A stretch of 64,000 nucleotides of DNA from assembly GCF_041821065.1 (NCBI RefSeq), contig NZ_JBGUAX010000002.1, positions 248,001 through 312,000 of the forward strand. Direction: 5' to 3'. The DNA comes from Egicoccus sp. AB-alg2 (GTDB lineage: Bacteria > Actinomycetota > Nitriliruptoria > Nitriliruptorales > Nitriliruptoraceae). How positions within the stretch are numbered: position 1 is the stretch's first letter; every line of letters starts with the position of its first letter. Shown here one piece after another: positions 17,378 to 24,079 of this stretch. The position numbers were made by a program, and so were the translations under genes. Under the pieces are notes generated by a model. That model made no database searches. It was not told where the DNA came from and saw only the letters and a program-made list of their open reading frames with translations.

Positions 17378-17938
17378 ATGACGGACTGGGACGGGGCCGA
17401 CTACCAGCGGCGGGTGGAGGCTCAACTGGCCGGGAAGGACCCCCACGGTGAGGTCCGGTTCGTCCTGCGGTACGCGCCGTCGTCGGTGCTCGACGCCGGC
17501 TGCGGAACCGGCCGGGTCGCCACCGAACTGGCCAGACGCGGTGTCGAGGTGGTCGGCGCGGACGTCAACGAGTCCATGCTCGCGGTCGCGCGGGAGCACC
17601 AGCCCGGGCTCCGATGGGTCCTGTCCGACCTGGTCGAGCTCGACCTCGGCCGGACCTTCGACGTGGTCGTCATGGCCGGCAACGTGCCGCTGTTCACGCC
17701 GCCGGGCACGACCGGCCGGCTGGTGGCCGGCTGCGCACGTCACGTCGCGCCGGACGGCGTCCTGGTCGCCGGCTTCTCGCTCGACCGCGGCTATGGCATC
17801 GAGCACTACGACCAGGAGGCCGCCGCCGCGGGTCTGGAACTGCACGAGCGCTACGCCACGTGGGACCGTGCCCCCTTCGCGGCCGGCGCCGACTACGCCG
17901 TCAGCGTCCACCGGCCGCTGGACGCCGCACGACCGTGA
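17378..17938 (+). CDS. class I SAM-dependent methyltransferase
   Basis: A 186-residue Rossmann-fold methyltransferase. Motif I is VLDAGCGTGRVATELARRG, followed by the acidic end of strand 2 (VVGADVNESML) and motif IV FDVVVMAGNVPLF. The target molecule is unknown. The ATG at 17378 has GGAGAAGG at good distance; an in-frame GTG at 17363 is a weaker alternative. The gene is divergent from DGPF gene 2. A TGTCGA hexamer at 17304-17309 recalls the ECF42 -35 box but lacks the CGTTC box, so membership in that regulon is only a possibility. Confidence 0.88.
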   Translation: MTDWDGADYQRRVEAQLAGKDPHGEVRFVLRYAPSSVLDAGCGTGRVATELARRGVEVVGADVNESMLAVAREHQPGLRWVLSDLVELDLGRTFDVVVMAGNVPLFTPPGTTGRLVAGCARHVAPDGVLVAGFSLDRGYGIEHYDQEAAAAGLELHERYATWDRAPFAAGADYAVSVHRPLDAARP

Positions 17939-17962
17939 GGTGGTGGCGTTCCCTGCGCCCGC

Positions 17963-18430
17963 TCAGCCGCCGCGTCGATACGGCGCGAACTCGTCCGGGT
18001 GAGCCAGCAGGTAGCGGATCAGGTGCTCGATGAGGACGTCGCCGCGGTCCTCCAGGGCGTAGTAGGCGGCGTCGAACGCCTCGAAGCGCTCTTCGTGCTC
18101 GAGCACGAAGTCGCACAGGCGTTCGCGATCGTCTCGCGCGTCGGCGGGGAGCACCTGCTCGACGCGGCGGAAGAGGGCGGCGTGGGCGGCGGCTCCCACG
18201 TGGGCGGCTGCCTCGACCAGTTCCTCGGCATCGAGGTCGAGGTCGAGGTAGATGGCGGGGAAGCCGTCGCCGTCCGCGGCGTTGGCGGCCAGGTAGAGCA
18301 CGACGACGGCCCGGGGTCCTGACGGCAGCTCGGCGCGCCGCTCCCAGTAGTCGGGGCCGTGGGCCCGCGGGACGTCCTGGCGCACGATCGCGTCCAGTGC
18401 TCGGTGGTGCTGGCTTCGCAGCAGATCCAT
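17963..18430 (-). CDS. DUF4375 (DMP19-like) hypothetical protein
   Basis: A 155-residue acidic cytosolic protein. The pattern ends in FDAAYYALEDR followed by LIRYLLAHPDEF, with a middle block VEAAAHVGAAAHAALFRR. This resembles the DUF4375/DMP19 family, whose members have no settled function (some are DNA-mimic-like). I recognise the family only by this pattern, so the call is tentative. It lies downstream of, and in the same direction as, the OsmC gene, 35 bases away, so they probably share a transcript. Confidence 0.6.
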   Translation of the reverse strand: MDLLRSQHHRALDAIVRQDVPRAHGPDYWERRAELPSGPRAVVVLYLAANAADGDGFPAIYLDLDLDAEELVEAAAHVGAAAHAALFRRVEQVLPADARDDRERLCDFVLEHEERFEAFDAAYYALEDRGDVLIEHLIRYLLAHPDEFAPYRRGG

Positions 18431-18465
18431 CGGCGCTCCTGCCGGTGGCCGGTGTCGAAGTCGAC

Positions 18466-18900
18466 TCAGGCGTCGCCGTTCGCGATGCGTACGTCGACGG
18501 GGGTGCCGGCCTCGACCGTGCGGCTCACGGTGCAGGTGCGGTCGTGGGAGGTGCGCAGCGCCCGCGGAAGCACCTCGCGGGCACGGTCACCGTCCTCGCC
18601 GTCCGGGAAGGTGACGTGGAAGGTCATCCGGATGTCCTCGAGCAGGTTGCCGACGTCGTCACGGATCTTCTCGGCCTCGACGACGACCTCGAACCGCTCC
18701 GGCGTCGCCCGACGGCCGGTGACCACGTCGACGTCGACCGCCGAGCAGCCGCCGAGGGCCGCGAGGAGCAACTCGACCGGCGAGAAACCGGACTCGTCCA
18801 TGCTGCCGAACGTCAGCTGGACACCGCGCGGATTGGTCGCCCGGTACACGCCGGTGTCCAAGCGCTCGAGGGTCACGCGGCGGTGGTCGGCCTCCGTCAT
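18466..18900 (-). CDS. OsmC/Ohr-family protein 1
   Basis: A 144-residue OsmC-fold protein. The helix block SPVELLLAALGGCSAVDVDV carries the conserved first cysteine; the second peroxidatic position falls in DRTCTVSRTVEAG near residue 120. OsmC/Ohr proteins reduce organic hydroperoxides using this cysteine pair as homodimers; several subfamilies have no proven activity. ATG follows GGAGCC. It is first in a short operon with the DUF4375-like gene. It is not close in sequence to the second OsmC-like protein of the window. Confidence 0.9.
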   Translation of the reverse strand: MTEADHRRVTLERLDTGVYRATNPRGVQLTFGSMDESGFSPVELLLAALGGCSAVDVDVVTGRRATPERFEVVVEAEKIRDDVGNLLEDIRMTFHVTFPDGEDGDRAREVLPRALRTSHDRTCTVSRTVEAGTPVDVRIANGDA

Positions 18901-19380
18901 CACGGCTCCAGGGTCGGGGATGGCGCACGACCCTACTCCCACGACCGGCGGCGCCCTGCGTGAGGGGGCCGCCGGCCCTTGCCCGGCGACGGCGACGCCG
19001 GTTCAGGCCTCGTCGAGTTCGCCGGGGTGCGGTCGGATACGCGTACCGGCGGTGCCTGCCATGTTGGGTCACGCGTCCGTGTGCGTGCGGTTCCAAGAAC
19101 GCGCCTGTACCCACACGCACGGGCGGGGCGCCGGCGTTCGGGGGCGGCGTTCGTGGGCGGCGAGGGGCCGCGATGCCCGGCGGACGCCCTCGGGCGGCAT
19201 CGTCGTCACCCCACCGCTCGACTGCTTCCCATCCCCGGGCACAGTTCAACGTCTCGGGACCCGCACGTCAGACCAACGTCGTCGACCAGGACTCGTCGAG
19301 CCACGCAGCGTGATCGATGATCGGCCGAAGCCGCACGGCAACGACCCGCGCCAGGACATCGCCAGCAGCCGCTGACGAGG
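18901..19380. other. gene-free stretch between the OsmC and DUF4287 genes
   Basis: About 480 bases with no convincing gene. Open frames here are GC-driven, contain no recognisable domain and lack ribosome-binding sites. The right-hand end next to OsmC must contain its promoter, but no clear -10/-35 pair stands out. I see no repeat, hairpin terminator or RNA gene. Confidence 0.5.
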
Positions 19381-20034
19381 TCACGCCTCGTCGAGGGCCG
19401 CCAGCCAGTCGCCCCAGAAGGCCTTCCAGTGGGCGACGTCGTCCGGCGAGAGCAACTTGGCGTGCGCGACCGTGACGGTCGCGCGTCGCTCCCCCTTCGC
19501 GCTGACCTGGATCTCCGCCACGCCGTCACCCATGCCGAGTCGGACGTTCTTCGAGGTCGGCCGGGACCGCAGCTCGACGTCCATGTCGGGGAACAGCGCC
19601 GCGCGGCCGTCGGCGTCGCGCAGCGTTTCCCGGAGCACGACCGGGTCGACGCCGATGGTCGCCGACCGGCCGGCCGTGAACGTGCCGTCGGCCATCTGGT
19701 TGGGCAGTCGGCGCCCGGTGATGCGCTCCCAGCTGACGGTGATGTTCTGCGCCCACCAGCCGGGAACGTCGTGCTGGTCCTGGAGCCAGGTGGCAACGGC
19801 GGCGTGACCGTCGGCGTGTCCGGGCCAGGCGTCGATCAGCTCGCGCCACTCGTCCCAGCCGCGGCCGGTCTGCCGGCGGATGACGTCGTCGGAGTGTTCA
19901 GGATCCGACGCCCAGTTCGGCGCGTCCCGGTCGGCCGCCTGCTCGAGCAGGACGCGGCGGGCCGCGCCGTACTTCTCGCCGGTCTTGGCCATGCGCGACC
20001 GGATGCGGCGCTTGAAGGATTCGTTGCGGGTCAT
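19381..20034 (-). CDS. DUF4287 and SRPBCC-like domain protein
   Basis: A 217-residue cytosolic protein. The N-terminus has the DUF4287-type pattern, with MAKTGEKYGAARRVLL near residues 14-29. It is followed by VIRRQTGRGWDEWRELIDAW, which often precedes an activator-of-Hsp90/SRPBCC fold. The second half (NVRLGMGDGVAEIQVSAKGE, then HWKAFWGDWLAALDEA) fits an SRPBCC ligand-binding domain. No catalytic function is known. ATG was chosen at the conserved MTRNESFKRR start. It stands alone on the minus strand, divergent from the ZIP transporter. Confidence 0.8.
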   Translation of the reverse strand: MTRNESFKRRIRSRMAKTGEKYGAARRVLLEQAADRDAPNWASDPEHSDDVIRRQTGRGWDEWRELIDAWPGHADGHAAVATWLQDQHDVPGWWAQNITVSWERITGRRLPNQMADGTFTAGRSATIGVDPVVLRETLRDADGRAALFPDMDVELRSRPTSKNVRLGMGDGVAEIQVSAKGERRATVTVAHAKLLSPDDVAHWKAFWGDWLAALDEA

Positions 20035-20336
20035 GTGAGCAGCCTCGTGTGTCCGGCGGCCACGATCGGCGACCCGCGCTCGCCGTCGCGGACGCACCAC
20101 ACGACAGCCGTACCACCCGTGTCGAGCACTCGAGGTCCCCTCTGCCTCCCCGAACTCGGCAGCGCGGGCGCCGAGGTGGAGGTCGGGCGTGACACACCGC
20201 CTGCCTCGCACGGTACTGCGTCGGCGCGCCCTGGTCACGGAAGACGCCGCGTGTCGGCGCGGGCCGCCATCGCCCGGACAGGCTGGTGGCGCCACGACGG
20301 CCGTATCGTCCGATGCAGTCCGACCCGAGACACGGC

Positions 20337-21152
20337 ATGCAGGCCCTGCTGATCGGCGCGATCGGATCGAGCGCACTCGTGATCGGCGGCACGCTCGGGG
20401 CGTTGTGGCGTCCGCCCATGCGCTGGACCGGTGTGCTGCTCGCGTTCGCCAGCGGCACGCTGCTGAGCGCGTTGGCGTTCGAACTGTTCCCGGACGCCGT
20501 CGAGGACGGGGGCCTGATGCCGGCCGGTCTCGGTCTCCTGGCCGGCGCACTCACGTTCGTCGTCGTGAACACGCTGCTGGACGCGCGGGTGGCGCGCTCG
20601 GCCGGCGATCCGCATCAAATGCCCGCCGTGCCCGACGAAGCGGCCGAACGCCTACGCGGTGCAGAGGCGCAGCAGACCGAACGCGTCGAGGACGCGGCCC
20701 GCGGTGGCAAGCCCCTGGCGGTCGGCCTCGCCCTCGTCGCCGCCGTGACGCTGGACGGCGTCCCGGAGAACGTCGCCCTGGGCGTCTCCATGGCAACGGA
20801 CGCCGGCGGTGGATTCAGCCTCGCGCTGCTCGTCGCGATCTTCTCGTCGAATCTGCCCGAGTCCCTGGCCGGAGCGGTCTCCATGCGCCGAGGCGGCCGG
20901 TCCGCCGCGTTCGCGATCGCGGTGTGGACCGTCACCGCGGTGGTGCTGACCTTCGCGGTGGTGGCCGGCCGTGCGACCGCCCTCGGGCTCGGCGCAGCGC
21001 AGCTGGCCTTCGCGGCCGCCTTCGCCGGAGGCGCCGTGCTGGCGTCACTGGCGGACACATTGATGCCGGAGGCGTTCGAGCACGGCCGGCCGCTGAACGC
21101 GATGGCGACGACTGCGGGCTTCTTCCTGTCGTTCCTGCTCGCGCAGCCATGA
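20337..21152 (+). CDS. ZIP-family metal transporter (atypical)
   Basis: A 271-residue membrane protein with about eight hydrophobic segments and a loop with charged residues after the third. The transmembrane 4 and 5 signatures read LDGVPENVALG and SSNLPESLAGA. The usual ZIP histidines (HNxPEG and HxxPE) are replaced by Asp and Ser/Asn, so metal binding must differ from the classical zinc carriers. This variant subgroup is common in actinomycetes; its substrate is not established. ATG at 20337 begins the first helix; ATG at 20313 lies just after a TATCGT box and is an alternative start. A 15-base palindrome covers the stop codon. Confidence 0.8.
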   Translation: MQALLIGAIGSSALVIGGTLGALWRPPMRWTGVLLAFASGTLLSALAFELFPDAVEDGGLMPAGLGLLAGALTFVVVNTLLDARVARSAGDPHQMPAVPDEAAERLRGAEAQQTERVEDAARGGKPLAVGLALVAAVTLDGVPENVALGVSMATDAGGGFSLALLVAIFSSNLPESLAGAVSMRRGGRSAAFAIAVWTVTAVVLTFAVVAGRATALGLGAAQLAFAAAFAGGAVLASLADTLMPEAFEHGRPLNAMATTAGFFLSFLLAQP

Positions 21153-21304
21153 TGGCAGCCATCACGGGCGGCTGCTACGCGGAGGCCCGTCCGCGGCGCC
21201 CGGGTGTGACCAGGCGACGCGATCACGACGAGCAACTCGCCTGCCCGGACGACCGGGCATTGCGTGCTTTGCCCCTCGGGCCGGGGCCGGCATCATGCCG
21301 CGCC

Positions 21305-21754
21305 ATGCCGACCGCGACCCGCACGCTCCCCCGCTCCAAGAGCGACGTCCGCCGCGCTGCGGCCGCGGTGTGTGTCCGTCGCAGGCGCGGGCGTGTGCAG
21401 GTCCTGCTGGTGTCCACGCGGGCCGGACGCGTCACGCTGCCCAAGGGACGCGTGGAGGCGCACGAGGACCCTGCCGCGGCTGCTCTGCGCGAGGCGCGTG
21501 AGGAGGCGGGCGTGCACGGCGCCGTGCAGGCGCACGTGGGCTCCTGGCGGCACGGCGACGCCCGCCAGCACGTCGACGCCTTCGTCGTGGCGGTGCGGCG
21601 GCGGGGCCGGCCGGTGCCGTCGGAGCGTTGGCGCACCGTCGCGTGGGTCGATCTCGAGCACGCAGCCGACCGGCTGGCACGTCGCTGTGCCACACGGCGC
21701 GACCGCGACGCCGTCCGTCGCGCGCTGACCGCCGCCGCCAGCCGGCTGGGCTGA
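21305..21754 (+). CDS. Nudix hydrolase
   Basis: A 149-residue protein with a complete Nudix box at about residues 47-69, in GRVEAHEDPAAAALREAR followed by EEAGV; it fits Gx5Ex7REUxEExGU exactly. Nudix enzymes hydrolyse nucleoside diphosphates linked to another group, using Mg2+ bound by the REUxEE glutamates. The preceding LLVSTRAGRVTLPKG resembles DIPP/MutT-like members acting on diadenosine or inositol polyphosphates or on mRNA caps; the substrate is not settled. ATG at 21305 was chosen as first methionine before the basic N-terminus. It stands as a single gene with no clear promoter. Confidence 0.92.
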   Translation: MPTATRTLPRSKSDVRRAAAAVCVRRRRGRVQVLLVSTRAGRVTLPKGRVEAHEDPAAAALREAREEAGVHGAVQAHVGSWRHGDARQHVDAFVVAVRRRGRPVPSERWRTVAWVDLEHAADRLARRCATRRDRDAVRRALTAAASRLG

Positions 21755-21829
21755 CCGGCTTCCGCCCGGGCTCCCGACCCACGCCCGCAGGTGTCAGACT
21801 CCACGGCGATGGCGGCGTACGGAACGGCG

Positions 21830-22555
21830 ATGGACGCGCGGGCGGTGGCGGACGCGTTGGAGCGCGACCTGGCGGAGCACGGCACCCCGGAGCGGGCCGA
21901 GAAGGAACGCCGGTATCTGAAGAGCGAGCTTCGCCACCTCGGTGCGAGCGTGCCGGCGACCCGTGCGGCGGTGAAACGGCTGGTCGCGGGGCTCCCCGAG
22001 CTCACCCATGACGACGCGGTCGACCTCGCCGTGGCGCTGTGGGACGCGCCCGTGCACGAGCGCCGCGCTGCCGCCGTCGAACTGCTCGACCTGCGCAGCG
22101 ACCTGCTCACCGCCGCCGACCTGCCGGTGCTGGAACGGCTGCTGCGGGAAGCGCGGACCTGGGCGCTGGTCGACGGGCTGGCGGCCAGCGTCGTCGGCGC
22201 GGTCCGCGAGCGCCACCCCGACGAGGCCGAACCGACGCTGCGGGCGTGGGCGGGTGACGAGGACTTCTGGCTGCGCCGCGCCAGCCTGCTGGCCTACCTC
22301 GTGGCACTGCGGGCGGGCGCCGGCGACTTCGACCGCTTCGCCGACAAGGCGGACCGGCTGCTCGAGGACCGCGAATGGTTCGTTCGCAAGGCGCTCGGCT
22401 GGGTACTGCGCGACACCGGCCGGCGGCGGCCGGCGATGGTGGTCGACTGGCTCGAACCCCGCGTCGCGCGCGCCGCGCCGCTCACCCTGCGCGAGGCCGT
22501 GAAGCACCTGCCGGACGACGACCGCGCCCGGTTGTCGCGGGCCGCCGACCGGTGA
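21830..22555 (+). CDS. AlkD-like DNA alkylation repair protein
   Basis: An all-helical HEAT-like repeat protein of about 241 residues. Family marks are EKERRYLKSELRHLGAS near the N-terminus, LWDAPVHERRAAAVELL, and EDFWLRRASLLAYLV followed by DREWFVRKALGWVLRD. AlkD glycosylases excise bulky or positively charged alkylated bases; the WxxR and WVRKA-like residues line the DNA-binding groove. The start is uncertain: ATG at 21830 is used, with ATG 21809 and GTG 21791 as in-frame alternatives, none with a strong ribosome-binding site. It converges on metZ with a 27-base gap. Confidence 0.85.
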   Translation: MDARAVADALERDLAEHGTPERAEKERRYLKSELRHLGASVPATRAAVKRLVAGLPELTHDDAVDLAVALWDAPVHERRAAAVELLDLRSDLLTAADLPVLERLLREARTWALVDGLAASVVGAVRERHPDEAEPTLRAWAGDEDFWLRRASLLAYLVALRAGAGDFDRFADKADRLLEDREWFVRKALGWVLRDTGRRRPAMVVDWLEPRVARAAPLTLREAVKHLPDDDRARLSRAADR

Positions 22556-22582
22556 CCGACCGCTCCCCGTGCACCGCCCTCC

Positions 22583-23797
22583 TCAGTGGGCGAGTGCCCG
22601 GTCCAGGTCCTCCTGCAGGTCGGCAGGGTCCTCGAGGCCGATCGAGACGCGGATCACGCCGTCGGTGACCCCCATCTGCGCCCGGACCTCCGGCCCGATC
22701 CGGTGGTGGGTGGTCGTGGCCGGGTGGGTGACCAGCGTCTTGGCGTCGCCGAGGTTGTTGGAGATGTCGATCAACCGCAGCGCGTCGATCACCTCGAACG
22801 CCCGTGCCGTACCGCCGGGTACCCAGAACGTGATGACGGACCCGCCCGCGCGCATCTGCGCCCGGGCGAGGTCGTGCTGGGGGTGGGACGCCAGCATCGG
22901 GTAGCGGACTCCCTCGATGGCCGGGTGCTGCTCGAGCCACCGTGCCAGGGCCGCCGCCGTCGCCGTCTGCCGTTCCACACGCAGCCGCAGGGTCTCCAGG
23001 CTCTTCAGCACGACCCAGGCGTTGAACGGGCTCATCGTCGGGCCCGTGTGGCGCATCAGCGGGCGCAGCTCCTCCTGCACGAACGCGGCGGAGCCGAGGA
23101 TCGCGCCGCCCAGCGTCCGGCCGTGTCCGTCGAGGTGCTTGGTGGTCGAGTACACGACCACGTCGGCGCCCAGCTCCAGCGGCCGCTGCAGCACCGGTGT
23201 GGCGAAGATGTTGTCGACGACGACCCGGGCACCGGCCGCGTGGGCCAGCTCGCAGACCGCGGCGATGTCGACCAGTTCCTGCATCGGGTTCGACGGCGTC
23301 TCGAAGAACACCGCCCGGGCCGGCTCCGACAGGGCGTCCTTCCACTGAGCGAGGTCGGCGCCGTCGACGAAGTCGGTGCGGATCCCCCAGCGCGGCAGGA
23401 TCTGGTCGAGCACCTGGAAGCACGAGCCGAACAGATCGCGGGCGGCGACGACCCGGTCCCCCGCCCGCAGCGTCGCCGCCAGCGCGTTGAACACCGCGGA
23501 CATCCCGCTGGCGGTCGCCCACGCCGCCTCGGCGCCCTCGAGCCGGCGCAGCCGTTCTTCCAGCATGGTGACGGTCGGGTTGCCGAGGCGGCTGTAGATG
23601 TAGCGGTCCTCGTCGCCCGCGAAGGCCGCAGCGGCCTCGGCAGCCGACCCGTAGACGTAGCCGGAGGTCAGGAACAGCGCCTCGGAGGTCTCGCCGAAGG
23701 CACTGCGCTCCGTCCCGGCCCGCACGGCCAGCGTGTCGGGCCGCCACGTCGCCGAGGGATCCTCGGCCGACGGGATCGGCGCCTGCTCGTCCGACAC
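22583..23797 (-). CDS. metZ: O-succinylhomoserine sulfhydrylase MetZ (Cys/Met metabolism PLP enzyme)
   Basis: A 404-residue fold-type I PLP enzyme of the Cys/Met metabolism family. The N-terminal block PDTLAVRAGTERSAFGETSE and YSRLGNPTV match sulfhydrylases of the MetZ type, and the PLP lysine sits in YSTTKHLDGHGR near residue 220. MetZ makes homocysteine from O-succinylhomoserine and sulfide. Cystathionine gamma-synthase is the alternative; the FETPSNPM and TGPTMSPFNAWV blocks favour MetZ. GTG was chosen because AGGAGA lies seven bases upstream. It is divergent from valS across a region with an inverted repeat. Confidence 0.88.
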   Translation of the reverse strand: MSDEQAPIPSAEDPSATWRPDTLAVRAGTERSAFGETSEALFLTSGYVYGSAAEAAAAFAGDEDRYIYSRLGNPTVTMLEERLRRLEGAEAAWATASGMSAVFNALAATLRAGDRVVAARDLFGSCFQVLDQILPRWGIRTDFVDGADLAQWKDALSEPARAVFFETPSNPMQELVDIAAVCELAHAAGARVVVDNIFATPVLQRPLELGADVVVYSTTKHLDGHGRTLGGAILGSAAFVQEELRPLMRHTGPTMSPFNAWVVLKSLETLRLRVERQTATAAALARWLEQHPAIEGVRYPMLASHPQHDLARAQMRAGGSVITFWVPGGTARAFEVIDALRLIDISNNLGDAKTLVTHPATTTHHRIGPEVRAQMGVTDGVIRVSIGLEDPADLQEDLDRALAH

Positions 23798-23870
23798 GGA
23801 ACTCTCCTGGCGGGGGTGGAGGGCTGGCGTGCCATCCTGCCGAGTCGTTCGCGGCTTGGCCAGCCGGCAG

Positions 23871-23898
23871 CGCGCCAGGGCTTTCGGTGGCTGGCGCG
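23871..23898. promoter_or_regulatory. inverted repeat between metZ and valS
   Basis: CGCGCCAG (23871-23878) is mirrored by CTGGCGCG (23891-23898) across 12 bases. It lies just upstream of the valS -35 box and about 75 bases before metZ, so it could be an operator for either gene. Confidence 0.35.
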
Positions 23899-23907
23899 GG
23901 CAGACCA

Positions 23908-23937
23908 TTGCCGCCGCCGTCGACCACCCGCTACCGT
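23908..23937 (+). promoter_or_regulatory. valS promoter
   Basis: TTGCCG (23908-23913), an 18-base spacer and TACCGT (23932-23937). The ATG of the leader peptide begins eight bases after the -10 box, which puts the likely transcription start at or next to that ATG, as in leaderless genes. Confidence 0.55.
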
Positions 23938-23944
23938 GGCTGGC

Positions 23945-24001
23945 ATGCAGCGTCACCAGCACGTCGTCGTACCGGGTCTTCGCGAAGGCCTGGTTCCCTG
24001 A
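23945..24001 (+). CDS. valine-rich leader peptide of valS (candidate attenuator)
   Basis: An 18-codon frame, ATG to TGA, encodes MQRHQHVVVPGLREGLVP. Codons 7-9 are three consecutive valine codons (GTC GTC GTA), and a fourth valine is at codon 17. It sits between the valS promoter and the valS gene and appears leaderless, starting eight bases after the -10 box. Directly after the Val run, GGGTCTT/AAGGCCT (23974-23991) can form a stem. A strong hairpin follows at 24034-24057. This is the layout of ribosome-mediated attenuation sensing charged tRNA-Val. It is too short to be judged by homology. Confidence 0.6.
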   Translation: MQRHQHVVVPGLREGLVP

Positions 24002-24033
24002 TGCGCTGACACGCACACACGCGTTTCGCGTTC

Positions 24034-24057
24034 GGCCCCGGGCACCCGCCCGGGGCC
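24034..24057 (+). terminator. attenuator-like hairpin in the valS leader
   Basis: GGCCCCGGG and CCCGGGGCC form a perfect 9-base-pair stem with a 6-base loop, followed by GTCGTCGTTTCG. It lies between the leader peptide and valS, 23 bases before the ATG, so it can act only as an intrinsic or translational attenuator. A smaller stem (ACGCG-TTT-CGCGT, 24019-24031) precedes it. Confidence 0.55.
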
Positions 24058-24079
24058 GTCGTCGTTTCGAGGAGCATCC

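Noticed and set aside
23938-24079. T-box riboswitch before valS
   Set aside because: The T-box sequence (AGGGTGGnACCGCG-like) and a specifier stem are not present. The Val-rich leader peptide explains the leader better.
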